From positions 1-64,000 of the forward strand of contig NZ_RCUW01000011.1 in assembly GCF_003667525.1 (NCBI RefSeq): a stretch of DNA of 64,000 bases, written 5' to 3'. Shown in pieces: positions 33,254 to 41,827 of the stretch. Position 1 is the stretch's first letter. Every line of letters begins with the position of its first letter. The translations under genes and the position numbers were made by a program. Origin of the DNA: Mycetocola_B reblochoni (GTDB lineage: Bacteria > Actinomycetota > Actinomycetes > Actinomycetales > Microbacteriaceae). A model generated the notes under the pieces. The model was not told the origin of the DNA and searched no databases. It was given only the letters and a program-made list of their open reading frames with translations.

Positions 33254-34471
33254 ATGCAGACCCCCCGTTCCGGTGCCCGACCGGTTCAGCCCACCGACGG
33301 TCTGGCCCGGCGGCGCACGATGGACTCCGAGACCCCGACGTCGGAGTCGCGCCCGCAGGCCGTCTGGACGGAGCCGGTTCGTCCCGTGCTCTCGCGCACG
33401 ATCATCATCTCCGTGGTGATCGGCGTCCTCGCGTTCCTCCTGCTCGCCGTCGTGCTCGCCCTGTTCGAGCGGTTGGGCGGCTCCCTGCTGGTCCCCGCCT
33501 TCCTCGCGGCGCTCGTGCCGCTGGCGGCGGTGCTGCTCGTGCTGGCGTGGGTCGACCGCTGGGAGCCGGAGCCGCGGAGGCTGCTCCTTCTCGGCTTCCT
33601 GTGGGGTGCGGGGGCGGCCGTCATCCTGGCGCTCCTCGTCGACGCGGGGCTCGTCGCCGTGGGCGTCGGCGCTCAGCGCGAGCTGGTGCTCTCCGTCGTT
33701 CAGGCGCCGCTGGTCGAGGAGTTCGCGAAGGGCCTCGGGCTCATGGTGATCTTCCTCGTCGCCAGGCGGCAGGTGGACGGCCCGCTCGACGGCCTCGTCT
33801 ACGGAGCCGTCATCGCCTCCGGGTTCGCCTTCACCGAGAACATCATCTACTTCGCCGACGCTCTGGCCAGCAACGGTCCGGCAGGACTCGGCGCCACCTT
33901 CGTCGTCCGGGCGGTGATCTCCCCGTTCGCGCATGTGGTGTTCAGTGCCGTGCTCGGTCTGGCGTGGGGCGTGTCGATCCGTTCGACGACCGCGCGTCGT
34001 TGGTGGTGGCTCCTCGTCGGCTACGCGGGAGCCGTCGGTCTGCACGCGCTCTGGAACGGTGCGCTGTTCGCCGTCGCGACTCTTCCTCAGTACGTGCTCT
34101 ACGTCACACTCGTTCAGATCCCGCTCTTCGCGTTCGCGATCTGGCTCGTCGTGCTCCTGCGGAGGGAAGAGGTGCAGATCACCCGCGAGCGACTGTCCGA
34201 GTATCAGCAGGCGGGCTGGTTCACGGCGGGGGAGGTGCACATGCTGGCCAGCTGGAGCGGTCGGCGTCAGGCCTCGGCGTGGGCGCGCACCCTGCCGGGG
34301 AACAAGCGTGCGGCGATGCAGCAGTTCACGACGGCGGCAGTCCGGCTGGCCTTCACCCGGCAGCGGATCCTCACCGGCACCCGTCAGACACTGCGCGAGC
34401 AGGACGTCGCCAGGGAGCGGGTCCTGCTCGGTCGCGTCGTCGACGCCAGGCAGGTGCTGCTGGGGCCCTGA
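33254..34471 (+). CDS. PrsW-like intramembrane metalloprotease
   Basis: A 405-residue membrane protein with about eight helices and the CPBP/PrsW motifs: APLVEEFAKG (EExxK), GFAFTENIIYF (FxxxEN), FAHVVFSA (H) and GLHALWNG (H). The first 45 residues are soluble, and the last 110 form a cytoplasmic helical region. PrsW proteases cut membrane anti-sigma factors in Bacillus; no such partner is adjacent here, so the target is unknown. TAATCT lies six bases before the ATG, fitting a leaderless start; an internal ATG at residue 23 is a possible alternative. Confidence 0.85.
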   Translation: MQTPRSGARPVQPTDGLARRRTMDSETPTSESRPQAVWTEPVRPVLSRTIIISVVIGVLAFLLLAVVLALFERLGGSLLVPAFLAALVPLAAVLLVLAWVDRWEPEPRRLLLLGFLWGAGAAVILALLVDAGLVAVGVGAQRELVLSVVQAPLVEEFAKGLGLMVIFLVARRQVDGPLDGLVYGAVIASGFAFTENIIYFADALASNGPAGLGATFVVRAVISPFAHVVFSAVLGLAWGVSIRSTTARRWWWLLVGYAGAVGLHALWNGALFAVATLPQYVLYVTLVQIPLFAFAIWLVVLLRREEVQITRERLSEYQQAGWFTAGEVHMLASWSGRRQASAWARTLPGNKRAAMQQFTTAAVRLAFTRQRILTGTRQTLREQDVARERVLLGRVVDARQVLLGP

Positions 34472-34547
34472 GTCGGACGGCGCCCTCGGGCGACTCCCCG
34501 GTGGAACCGGTTTTGACCGGCGGCCCTCGACGGGATTGGATGGAGCC

Positions 34548-34922
34548 ATGACTGAGACCAACCGCACCCGTCCCGAGATCGACGCCCCCACCGGCCCCGC
34601 GCCGGAGACGCTCGAGGTCGTCGACCTGATCGTCGGCGACGGCGCGGAGGCGCAGGCCTCCTCCGTCGTGGACGTCCACTACCTCGGCGTCAGCCACGAG
34701 TCGGGCGAGGAGTTCGACTCGTCCTGGAGCAGGGGCGAGTCGATCCGCTTCCCGCTGTCGCGCCTCATCGCCGGCTGGCAGCAGGGGATCCCCGGCATGC
34801 GCGTCGGCGGTCGCCGCCAGCTGAGCGTGCCGCCGGAGCTCGCCTACGGCCCCGCCGGTTCCGGCCACCCGCTCGGCGGGCAGACCCTGATCTTCGTGAT
34901 CGACCTGCTCGACGTCGCGTGA
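34548..34922 (+). CDS. FKBP-type peptidyl-prolyl isomerase
   Basis: A 124-residue single FKBP domain without signal peptide. Motifs: VVDVHYLGVSHESGEEFDSSW, the pocket IRFPLSRLIAGWQQGIPGMRVGGRRQL and VPPELAYGP, ending LIFVIDLLDV. It speeds proline isomerisation in cytoplasmic protein folding. It overlaps apt by GTGA, so the two are co-translated; the pairing is of genomic convenience as far as is known. An ATG with a weak GGATGGAG site is used. Confidence 0.92.
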   Translation: MTETNRTRPEIDAPTGPAPETLEVVDLIVGDGAEAQASSVVDVHYLGVSHESGEEFDSSWSRGESIRFPLSRLIAGWQQGIPGMRVGGRRQLSVPPELAYGPAGSGHPLGGQTLIFVIDLLDVA

Positions 34923-35443
34923 GCGCTGCGTCCGACGCCGTCCACCGGCTGAGCGTCCACGTCAGGGACTTCCCGGCGCCGGGCATCCTGTTCCGGGACC
35001 TCACGCCGGTCTTCGAGGACGTCGAGGCGTTCCGTGCGGTGACGGACGAGCTGGCGTCGCCGTTCGAGGGCGCGTTCGATGCGGTCCTCGGGATCGAGTC
35101 GCGGGGCTTCCTGCTCGCTGCGGCGATCGGCGTCCGCCGCGGTGTGCCGGTCCTCGTCGCCCGCAAGCGCGGCAAGCTCCCTCCGCCCGTGCTGAGCGAG
35201 GAGTACTCGCTCGAGTACGGTTCGGCCGTCCTGGAGATGGCCCCGCGGCGCCTGGACGAGTCGACGCGCGTCCTTGTCGTGGACGATGTGCTCGCCACGG
35301 GCGGCAGCGCTGCGGCCACCGCGCGTCTGGTGGCCAGGGCGGGGTATCGGCTCGCCGGCGTCTCGGTGATCGTCGAGCTGGGCGGGCTCGGTGGGCGGGA
35401 CGCGCTCGGTGACATCCGCATGCACTCGACCCTGGTCGACTGA
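34919..35443 (+). CDS. apt: Adenine phosphoribosyltransferase
   Basis: A 174-residue enzyme that makes AMP from adenine and PRPP. Visible are RDFPAPGILFRDLTPVFED at the N-terminus, IESRGFLLAAAIG, RKRGKLPPPVLSEEYSLEYG and the PRPP loop VLVVDDVLATGGSAAAT (about 118-134). GTG at 34919 overlaps the FKBP stop. The coding end runs into six tandem GACTGAC heptamers, the first of which supplies the last codon and the stop. It acts with the two nucleobase permeases in purine salvage. Confidence 0.93.
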   Translation: MSAASDAVHRLSVHVRDFPAPGILFRDLTPVFEDVEAFRAVTDELASPFEGAFDAVLGIESRGFLLAAAIGVRRGVPVLVARKRGKLPPPVLSEEYSLEYGSAVLEMAPRRLDESTRVLVVDDVLATGGSAAATARLVARAGYRLAGVSVIVELGGLGGRDALGDIRMHSTLVD

Positions 35444-35479
35444 CGACTGACGACTGACGACTGACGACTGTCGACTGAC
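35438..35479. repeat. Six tandem heptamers spanning the apt stop
   Basis: GACTGAC occurs at 35438, 35445, 35452, 35459 and 35473, with one variant GACTGTC at 35466. The TGA in the first unit is the apt stop. Loss or gain of units would leave the protein unchanged. Confidence 0.95.
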
Positions 35480-35526
35480 GGCGTCCGACCCCGCCTCCGC
35501 GACGGACGGAGGGGTCGGACGCCGTC
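35477..35526 (+). terminator. Terminator after apt, perfect 16-bp stem
   Basis: GACGGCGTCCGACCCC (35477-35492) pairs perfectly with 35511-35526; the 18-base loop can pair internally. It follows the heptamer array and ends the FKBP-apt unit. Confidence 0.85.
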
Positions 35527-35618
35527 GTCCGTCGGCGCACGGAACGGCGCGACACGCCTTCGCCGCCTCCGGGAATGCAGTCGGAGCCGGAGCCGTTGCC
35601 AGCGGGGGAGGATTTTTC

Positions 35619-36659
35619 ATGAAGCTGTCCGTTCTCGACCTCGTCCCCGTGTCCTCGGCACAGAGCAGCGCCGACGCCATCGCCGCCTCGACGGCCGTGC
35701 TGGTGGCTGCCGACCGTGCGGGGTTCACCCGCTACTGGTTCGCGGAGCACCACAACATGCCCTCGGTGGCCTCGACCAGCCCCGCGGTGCTCGGAGCGGC
35801 CGCTATCGCCGCGACGGAGAAGATCAGGATCGGCTCGGGAGGCGTGATGCTCCCCAACCACGCTCCACTGGTCGTGGCGGAGCAGTTCGCGCTGCTCGAG
35901 GCCATGGCCCCCGGCCGCATCGATCTGGGGCTCGGTCGCGCGCCGGGCAGCGACCCCGTCGTGACCGCGGTGCTGACCGGTCAGGGCGCGGCGTCGGGCG
36001 CCGCGCGCTTCCCCGACCACGTCGCCGACATCCTTGCTCTGCTCGACGCGGAGGGGGCGAACGTGCGGCTGTCCTCCGACCGACCGTACGAGCTGCACTC
36101 CACGCCGCTGGCGACCGCCAGGCCCACGGTGTGGCTGCTCGGGTCGAGCGATTACAGTGCCCGGCTCGCCGCGCAGCTTGGCCTGCCCTACGTGTTCGCG
36201 CACCACTTCTCCGCGACCGGTGCGGACGCGGCGCTGCAGGCCTACCGCGGCGGCTTCACGCCGTCCGAGTACGCCGCCGAGCCGCGCAGCTTCATCACCG
36301 CCAACGTCGTCGTGGCCGACACGACCGAGGAGGCCGAGGCCCGTGCCGTGCCGCAGCTCCAGCAGATGGCACGGCTGCGGAGCAACGAGCGCCTCGGCCG
36401 GCTCCCGCTCGTCGAGGACGCCCTCGCCGCCTCGCTCACCGCGCTGCAGCAGGAGATGGTGGATCGGATGCGCGACGACTGGATCATCGGCGACGCCGCT
36501 TCGGTCGCCGACCAGCTGCGCGTCCGCGCCGAGTACTTCGGCGTCGACGAGGTCATGGTCTCGCTGGTCGCCGGCGACAGGCGCGGCGAGGACCCGCGGG
36601 CGGCTGCGGCACGCGTGCGCGGTGTGGAGCTGCTCTCCGAGCTGATCGACGCGGCCTGA
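35619..36659 (+). CDS. LLM-class flavin-dependent oxidoreductase
   Basis: A 346-residue bacterial-luciferase-like monooxygenase with the TIM-barrel pattern RYWFAEHHNMPSVASTSPAVL, RIGSGGVMLPNHAPLVVAEQFALLEAMAPGRIDLGLGRAPGSD and PTVWLLGSS near the flavin phosphate. These enzymes use reduced FMN from a separate reductase; a flavin-reductase-like gene lies convergent immediately downstream. The subgroup resembles YhbW; substrate unknown. GGGGGAGG lies upstream of the ATG. Confidence 0.88.
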   Translation: MKLSVLDLVPVSSAQSSADAIAASTAVLVAADRAGFTRYWFAEHHNMPSVASTSPAVLGAAAIAATEKIRIGSGGVMLPNHAPLVVAEQFALLEAMAPGRIDLGLGRAPGSDPVVTAVLTGQGAASGAARFPDHVADILALLDAEGANVRLSSDRPYELHSTPLATARPTVWLLGSSDYSARLAAQLGLPYVFAHHFSATGADAALQAYRGGFTPSEYAAEPRSFITANVVVADTTEEAEARAVPQLQQMARLRSNERLGRLPLVEDALAASLTALQQEMVDRMRDDWIIGDAASVADQLRVRAEYFGVDEVMVSLVAGDRRGEDPRAAAARVRGVELLSELIDAA

Positions 36660-36704
36660 GCACGGGCCACCCGGCCCGGGGGAGGGGACTTGTCGCGGTG
36701 GGGC

Positions 36705-37307
36705 TCACTGCTCCGCGCGGAAGCTGACGCCGACCTCCTCGCCCTGGGCGATGTAGTGGCGGAAGGTGTAGTACATGGGCCGCCAGGCGCGCAGGTCGAT
36801 GTGGGATGTGCCCTGCTCGACGATGGCGGCGTGGGCGTGCGTTCGGAGGACGCGCACCTCGACCGCGACCGCCTCCCCGTCGACGCCGACCGGAGTCGTG
36901 CGGGTCACGGCGGCCTCCATCTGGACGGGGCACTCGGCGATCCGCACCGGCCGGACGAGCTCGCTCGCCCGAGGCGTGAAGCCGCCGAGCGTCCACTTGT
37001 CCGGCTCGTGGCGGAACCGTGCCCTCTTGGCCGCCGGGACCTCGCGTGCCCCCGTCGTCGGCGCGATGCGCTCGACGGCGTCGACCTGCGACGCATCGGG
37101 GATGTTGATCACCAGCCGGTCGTGCAACGCGAGATTGCGGGCCGCCTGTCCGTTGAGACCGAGCCCGAGCACGTAGCTGTCCCCGAGTGCCCAGCCAGAG
37201 GAGATCGGCGTGATGTTCGTCGCGCCGTCGGGCATGAGGGTGCTCAGCAGCAGGACCTGGCTGCCGAAGTAGAGGACGGACGGGGTGATCGTGATGGTCG
37301 GCTGCAT
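36705..37307 (-). CDS. Flavin reductase-like (split-barrel FMN-binding) protein
   Basis: A 200-residue protein of the flavin-reductase-like domain family: ILYFGSQVLLLSTL-type opening (here TPSVLYFGSQVLLLST), NITPISSGWALGDSYVLGLG, NLALHDRLVINIP and a C-terminal RPMYYTFRHY. It may supply reduced flavin or act as a flavoprotein with its own substrate. ATG at 37307 is chosen over an upstream start because GACACT lies six bases before it, matching the leaderless pattern. Divergent from an ArsR-type regulator with a shared palindrome. Confidence 0.82.
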   Translation of the reverse strand: MQPTITITPSVLYFGSQVLLLSTLMPDGATNITPISSGWALGDSYVLGLGLNGQAARNLALHDRLVINIPDASQVDAVERIAPTTGAREVPAAKRARFRHEPDKWTLGGFTPRASELVRPVRIAECPVQMEAAVTRTTPVGVDGEAVAVEVRVLRTHAHAAIVEQGTSHIDLRAWRPMYYTFRHYIAQGEEVGVSFRAEQ

Positions 37308-37329
37308 GTGACCAGTGTCCGCGGCCGAG

Positions 37330-37349
37330 GCTTCGGCGATCACCGAAGC
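37330..37349. promoter_or_regulatory. Operator-like 20-bp palindrome between flavin reductase and ArsR-type gene
   Basis: GCTTCGG (37330-37336) and CCGAAGC (37343-37349) flank CGATCA; the whole 20-mer is self-complementary except for one base pair. It lies at the -35 position of both divergent promoters (-10 TAGACT at 37360-37365 rightward, GACACT at 37319-37314 leftward), as expected for autoregulation by the adjacent HTH protein. Confidence 0.65.
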
Positions 37350-37371
37350 GTCGCCTGCTTAGACTGCGGGC

Positions 37372-38043
37372 ATGGACGGGACGAGCACTCCGGAGCTGGC
37401 CGCGACGGCCGCATTGCTGGCCAACGAGACACGGGCGTCGATGCTGGTCGCGATGCTGGACGGCCGGGCCTGGACGCCGACGGAGCTGGCCCGCGGGCTC
37501 GCGGTGTCCCCGCCGACGGTCACCGAGCACCTGCATCGCCTCGTCGACGCGGGCCTCCTCGTCGAGAACCGGCAGGGCAGGCACCGTTACGTGCGGATCG
37601 CTGACCCTGCGGTGGCCGAGATGGTGGAGGCGCTCGCCGCGTTCTCCGCCGTCGTCCGCCCGGCCGAGCACTCGTGGAGTGCGCAGCGTGCTGACCGGGC
37701 CCTGAGGGAGGCCCGCAGCTGCTACCGCCATCTGGCCGGCCGCCTGGGGGTCGCGCTGTGCGACGGACTCCGGTCCGGCGGGCAGGTGGACGGGACGTGG
37801 GCGCTCACGGAGTCGGGCCGGACGTGGTTCGCCGGCATCGGCGTCGACCTTCCGGCGGAGTCGGGGCGCCCCCTGCTGCGGCCGTGCATGGACTGGACGG
37901 AGCGCCGCGAGCACCTGGCCGGTCCCGCGGCTGACGCGCTGCTGGCGACGTTGACCGCGCGCGGTTGGCTTCTGCTCGGCCCTGCTCGACGTGAACTCCG
38001 GCTGAGCGCCGAGGGGCGTGCCGGGCTGGCCGCCGTGCTCTGA
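37372..38043 (+). CDS. ArsR-family winged-helix transcriptional regulator
   Basis: A 223-residue protein with an ArsR/HTH_20 domain at about 10-90: ANETRASMLVAMLDGRAWTPTELARGL, then recognition helix SPPTVTEHLHRLVDAGLLV and wing ENRQGRHRYVRI. The C-terminal 120 residues lack the classical metal-binding cysteines of ArsR, so a small-molecule or redox effector is more likely. TAGACT lies six bases before the ATG. The divergent flavin-reductase gene and the shared palindrome make it the likely repressor of both. Confidence 0.86.
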   Translation: MDGTSTPELAATAALLANETRASMLVAMLDGRAWTPTELARGLAVSPPTVTEHLHRLVDAGLLVENRQGRHRYVRIADPAVAEMVEALAAFSAVVRPAEHSWSAQRADRALREARSCYRHLAGRLGVALCDGLRSGGQVDGTWALTESGRTWFAGIGVDLPAESGRPLLRPCMDWTERREHLAGPAADALLATLTARGWLLLGPARRELRLSAEGRAGLAAVL

Positions 38044-38125
38044 TCGCGCGCCTGGCCGGCGTCCAGGGACAGTTTTTTCGGCAGCGGGGTGGCGGCGGCG
38101 ACGAGGAGGCATAGATAATGTCTAA

Positions 38126-39565
38126 ATGACCTCAACTCATCAGGCGGGCGCCGCGGCCCGCAGCGAGCGCGTCGACAGGCTCGATGCTCTCCCGTTCACC
38201 CGCGAGCACCGTCGTGTGTTCCTCGGTTCAGGACTCGGCTGGGCGCTGGACGCCATGGACGTCGGGCTGATCTCGTTCGTCCTCGCGCAGCTGGCCGTCA
38301 CCTGGAACGCCAGTCCCGCGGAGCTCAGCTGGATCGCCTCGGCCGGCTTCGTCGGCATGGCGCTCGGCGCGAGCCTCGGCGGGCTGCTCGCCGACCGCAT
38401 CGGTCGACGCCAGGTGTTCGCCGTGACGCTCCTGATCTTCGGTATCGCGACGGGCGCCTCGGCGCTCGCCTGGTCGGTCGGGGTGCTCATCGCGCTGCGC
38501 TTCGTCGTCGGCCTGGGGCTCGGCGCCGAGCTGCCCGTCGCCTCGACGCTGATGAGCGAGTTCGCACCGCCGCGCATCCGCGGCCGCGTGATCGTCCTGC
38601 TCGAGGCGTTCTGGGCGGTGGGCTGGCTCGCCGCCGCGATCATCGGCTACCTCGTCGTGCCCGTGGGGGACCACGGCTGGCGGTGGGCGTTCCTGATCGG
38701 CACGGTGCCGGCGCTGTACGCGGTCGTGGTCAGGTGGGGACTGCCGGAGTCGGTGCGCTTCCTGGAGTCGAAGGGGAGGCACGAGGAAGCGGAGCGCGTG
38801 GTCCGGCGGTTCGAGGCCTCCGCGTCGCCGTCCGGCGCCCGCGTCGTTGACGGAGCGGCGGCCCCGAGCGTTGCGGCGGCCCCGAGCGATGCGGCGGCGC
38901 CGAGCGATGCGGCGGCGCCGAATAGTGCAGCGGCGCCGAGCAGCCCCTCCCCGGTGACGGAATCCGCGGGCGGCCGCCTCGGCGCGCTTTTCGCCCCGCG
39001 CCTTCGGGTGCAGACCGCGGCACTGTGGCTGGTCTGGTTCTGCGTCAACTTCTCCTACTACGGCGCCTTCATCTGGCTGCCGACCATCATCGTCGCCGCG
39101 GGCTTCGACCTGGTGAAGTCGTTCGAGTACACGCTTATCATCACGCTCGCCCAGCTGCCGGGCTATGCGGCCTCGGCGTTCCTGGTCGAGAAGCTGGGCA
39201 GGGGGCGGACACTCGCGCTCTTCCTCGTGGGCTCGGCCGTCTCGGCGGTCTTCTTCGGGCAGGCGGGAGGCGAGTCGGAGATCCTCATCGCGGGGATGGC
39301 GCTGTCCTTCTTCAACCTCGGCGCCTGGGGTGCCCTGTACGCGGTCACCCCCGAGCTCTACCCGACACGGCTCAGGGGCACAGGGTCCGGCTGGGCCGCG
39401 GGCGTCGGCCGGATCGCGTCGATCATCGCGCCCCTGCTGGTCCCGGTGCTGAGGGATGCCGGCGGGACCGCGCTGCTGTTCGTCGTGTTCGCCGTCGTGT
39501 TCGCCGTCGCGGCGGCGGCCGCGCTGCTGCTGCGAGACCAGCGCGGACTGGTGTTGGAGGAGTGA
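38126..39565 (+). CDS. MFS transporter, sugar/aromatic-acid symporter type
   Basis: A 479-residue, twelve-helix MFS protein. The family motif GGLLADRIGRRQVF lies after TM2, RFVVGLGLGAELPVASTLMSEFAP in TM4 and PTRLRGTGSGWAAGVGRI near TM11, as in the SV2/AAHS-like branch. The central loop between TM6 and TM7 (about residues 242-272) is built from hexapeptides of the form S-D-A-A-A-P encoded by 18-bp tandem units. Substrate unknown. GATAAT lies six bases before the ATG, so a leaderless start is likely. Confidence 0.87.
   Translation: MTSTHQAGAAARSERVDRLDALPFTREHRRVFLGSGLGWALDAMDVGLISFVLAQLAVTWNASPAELSWIASAGFVGMALGASLGGLLADRIGRRQVFAVTLLIFGIATGASALAWSVGVLIALRFVVGLGLGAELPVASTLMSEFAPPRIRGRVIVLLEAFWAVGWLAAAIIGYLVVPVGDHGWRWAFLIGTVPALYAVVVRWGLPESVRFLESKGRHEEAERVVRRFEASASPSGARVVDGAAAPSVAAAPSDAAAPSDAAAPNSAAAPSSPSPVTESAGGRLGALFAPRLRVQTAALWLVWFCVNFSYYGAFIWLPTIIVAAGFDLVKSFEYTLIITLAQLPGYAASAFLVEKLGRGRTLALFLVGSAVSAVFFGQAGGESEILIAGMALSFFNLGAWGALYAVTPELYPTRLRGTGSGWAAGVGRIASIIAPLLVPVLRDAGGTALLFVVFAVVFAVAAAAALLLRDQRGLVLEE
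38849..38938 (+). repeat. Five 18-bp tandem units coding for a hexapeptide repeat
   Basis: Units start at 38849, 38867, 38885, 38903 and 38921 and encode DGAAAP, SVAAAP, SDAAAP, SDAAAP and NSAAAP. They lie in frame in the central cytoplasmic loop of the MFS gene. Confidence 0.92.
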
Positions 39566-39668
39566 GCCGGTCTGCTAAGGTTGTCCAGTTGCCGTAAAAC
39601 GGCCGCGGATAAAGAGCGCCTCAGCATTCGGCTGGCGGCACCGCGCAACGAACGAAAGGGGATCCTTT
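39566..39668 (+). promoter_or_regulatory. rpsO promoter and leader
   Basis: A -10-like TAAGGT (about 39577) precedes a leader of some 80 bases with a small GCCG/CGGC hairpin near 39590 and AAAGGGGATCC-type ribosome site before the ATG. In other bacteria S15 represses its own leader; whether this one folds accordingly was not established. Confidence 0.4.
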
Positions 39669-39938
39669 ATGGCTATCGACGCACAGGCCAAGAAGGCGAT
39701 CATCGACGAGTACGCAACCCACCCCGGTGACACCGGATCCCCCGAGGTCCAGGTCGCGATCATGTCGGCCCGGATCAAGGACCTGACCGAGCACCTCAAG
39801 CAGCACAAGCACGACCACCACTCCCGTCGTGGCCTGCTCCTGCTGGTGGGTCAGCGTCGTCGTCTCCTGGGCTACCTCCAGGACATCGACATCAGCCGCT
39901 ACCGCTCGCTGATCGAGCGCCTGGGGCTGCGCCGCTAG
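39669..39938 (+). CDS. rpsO: Ribosomal protein S15
   Basis: An 89-residue 30S protein that binds 16S rRNA at the h20-h22 junction early in assembly. The sequence has DTGSPEVQVAIMSARIKDLTEHLKQHKHDHHSRRGLLLLVGQRRRLLGYL, with the rRNA-contacting His/Asp (HKHDHHSRRGL) intact; quoted here by region 25-70. Length and ends match the family. In most actinobacteria pnp follows directly; here an amino-acid permease lies between. Confidence 0.98.
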   Translation: MAIDAQAKKAIIDEYATHPGDTGSPEVQVAIMSARIKDLTEHLKQHKHDHHSRRGLLLLVGQRRRLLGYLQDIDISRYRSLIERLGLRR

Positions 39939-39973
39939 GCGCACCCCGCTGCGGGTACACCCGCCGAGGCCCG

Positions 39974-40006
39974 AGGGGTCGTCATCCACGGATGGCGGCC
40001 CCTTCT
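39974..40006 (+). terminator. rpsO terminator
   Basis: AGGGGTCGTCATCC (39974-39987) pairs, with two G-U pairs, with 39990-40003, followed by TTC. It ends the rpsO transcript before the permease. Confidence 0.65.
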
Positions 40007-40218
40007 CGTTGCGCCGCCGACCGAACCGTGGGCCGCGCGACCGGTGCCTCACCCGCCCCGCCGTGTCGTGGCGGCCGTGGTGCGTCCGGCTCCGGACGGC
40101 CGCTGGTCGTGCGGGGCGCGCTGGCACTAGTGTGGAGCAATCGTTGCGCGCGGAGCGCGGACACCGGCGTCCGCCGGACAGGGGATCGACCGCTTCGGCG
40201 GGTGGGGGAGGTAGCGCA

Positions 40219-41739
40219 ATGGCGTTTCGTCGGGTCAAGAGCATCGAGGCATCCATCGCGGACGCGGGGCTGGACGGCCGCTCGCTGAAACGCACGCTCG
40301 GCACCTGGGACATCATGGTCATGGGGGTGGCCGTCGCCGTCGGCGCCGGAATCTTCTCGGTCGGGGCGAAGGCGGCCGGGGCGTACGCCGGCCCGTCCGT
40401 CTCGCTGTCGTTCGTCCTCGCGGCGCTCATCTGCGGCCTGGCGATCATGTGCTACGCGGAGTTCGCCTCCACCGTCCCCGTGGCCGGGAGCGCGTATACC
40501 TTCACCTACGCGACGATGGGTGAGCTGCTGGCCTGGATCATCGGCTGGGACCTCATCCTCGAGATGCTCACGGCCGCCGCGGTCGTCGCCAAGTACTGGG
40601 GCATCTACCTCTCCACCGTGTTCGAGATCGGTGGCTGGGACGTCCCGGCGACGATCCAGCTCGGCGGCGTGACCCTGACCTGGGGGCCCTTCCTCATCGT
40701 CACCGTCTTCACCGTCCTTCTCGTGCTCGGCACGAAGCTGTCGTCGCGGGTGTCCTCCGTGTTCACCATCATCAAGGTGGCGATCGTCGTGTTCGTGATC
40801 GTGGCGGGGGCGTTCTTCATCAACCCGGCGAACTACTCGCCCTTCATCCCGCCGGCCATCCCCGCCGAGCAGGGCGAGGGCAGCGTGATGACGCAGTCGC
40901 TGTTCGCGTTCCTCACCGGACAGGCGCCCGCCCAATACGGCATCTTCGGGATGCTCTCGGCCATGGCCCTCGTGTTCTTCGCCTTCATTGGTTTCGACGT
41001 CGTCGCCACCAGCGCCGAGGAGACCAAGAACCCTCAGCGGACCCTGCCGCGGGGCATCATCGGCGGCCTCGTGCTGGTGTCCGTCCTCTACGTCGGCGTC
41101 TCGCTCGTGCTCACCGGCATGGTCCCGTACACGGAGCTGGCGCAGGCGGAGGACCCGTCCCTCGCGACCGCATTCGTCTCGGTCGGCGCGGGCTGGGCGG
41201 GCCAGATCATCTCCCTCGGCAGCCTCGCCGGCTTGACGACGGTCATCATGGTGCTGTTGCTGGGTCTGGCACGCATCGTGTTCGCCATGAGTCGCGACGG
41301 CCTGCTGCCGCGAAGCTGGAGCAAGACGAGCGACAAGCGCAGGACCCCGGCGCGGATCCAGATCGGCGGCGGCATCCTCGTCGCCCTCCTCGCGGGGCTG
41401 ACCGAGGTTGACCTGCTCGAGGAGATGATCAACATCGGGACGCTCTCGGCCTTCGTCCTCGTCTCCATCGGCGTGATCGTGCTCCGGCGTACGCGTCCGG
41501 AGCTCACGCGCGGCTTCCGGGTCCCGTTCTCTCCTGTCCTCCCGATCATCTCCGCCGTGCTGTGCTTCTGGATGATGCTCAACCTCCACGTCGATACCTG
41601 GCTGCGCTTCGGCGTCTGGCTTCTGCTCGGCGTGGCCATCTACTACCTCTACGGCCGACGGAACTCGGTCATCGCCCGGCAGGAGAGGGCGGACGCATCG
41701 GCGTCGGCCTCGTCCGACGGCCGGGCGGCGACCGACTGA
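40219..41739 (+). CDS. APC-family amino-acid permease (cationic amino-acid transporter type)
   Basis: A 506-residue transporter with about twelve to fourteen helices. The N-terminus GTWDIMVMGVAVAVGAGIFSVG is the unwound TM1 substrate site of the APC superfamily, followed by AEFASTVPVAGSAYTFTYATMGELLAWIIGWDLILE and FIGFDVVATSAEETKNPQRTLPRGI, typical of the YfnA/CAT branch. It probably imports amino acids with protons. GGGGGAGG lies upstream of the ATG at 40219. It separates rpsO from pnp. Confidence 0.88.
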   Translation: MAFRRVKSIEASIADAGLDGRSLKRTLGTWDIMVMGVAVAVGAGIFSVGAKAAGAYAGPSVSLSFVLAALICGLAIMCYAEFASTVPVAGSAYTFTYATMGELLAWIIGWDLILEMLTAAAVVAKYWGIYLSTVFEIGGWDVPATIQLGGVTLTWGPFLIVTVFTVLLVLGTKLSSRVSSVFTIIKVAIVVFVIVAGAFFINPANYSPFIPPAIPAEQGEGSVMTQSLFAFLTGQAPAQYGIFGMLSAMALVFFAFIGFDVVATSAEETKNPQRTLPRGIIGGLVLVSVLYVGVSLVLTGMVPYTELAQAEDPSLATAFVSVGAGWAGQIISLGSLAGLTTVIMVLLLGLARIVFAMSRDGLLPRSWSKTSDKRRTPARIQIGGGILVALLAGLTEVDLLEEMINIGTLSAFVLVSIGVIVLRRTRPELTRGFRVPFSPVLPIISAVLCFWMMLNLHVDTWLRFGVWLLLGVAIYYLYGRRNSVIARQERADASASASSDGRAATD

Positions 41740-41827
41740 CCCCGTCGAACGCGGCCCCGCCGAACACGGGTCAGGGAATCCGACCCCGACACGTCGGGGG
41801 AGCGGGGCCTGCCCGGGCTCCTCTGCT

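Noticed and set aside
35438..35479. Heptamer array considered as CRISPR or attachment site
   Set aside because: Units are contiguous 7-mers with no spacers, cas genes or integrase nearby.
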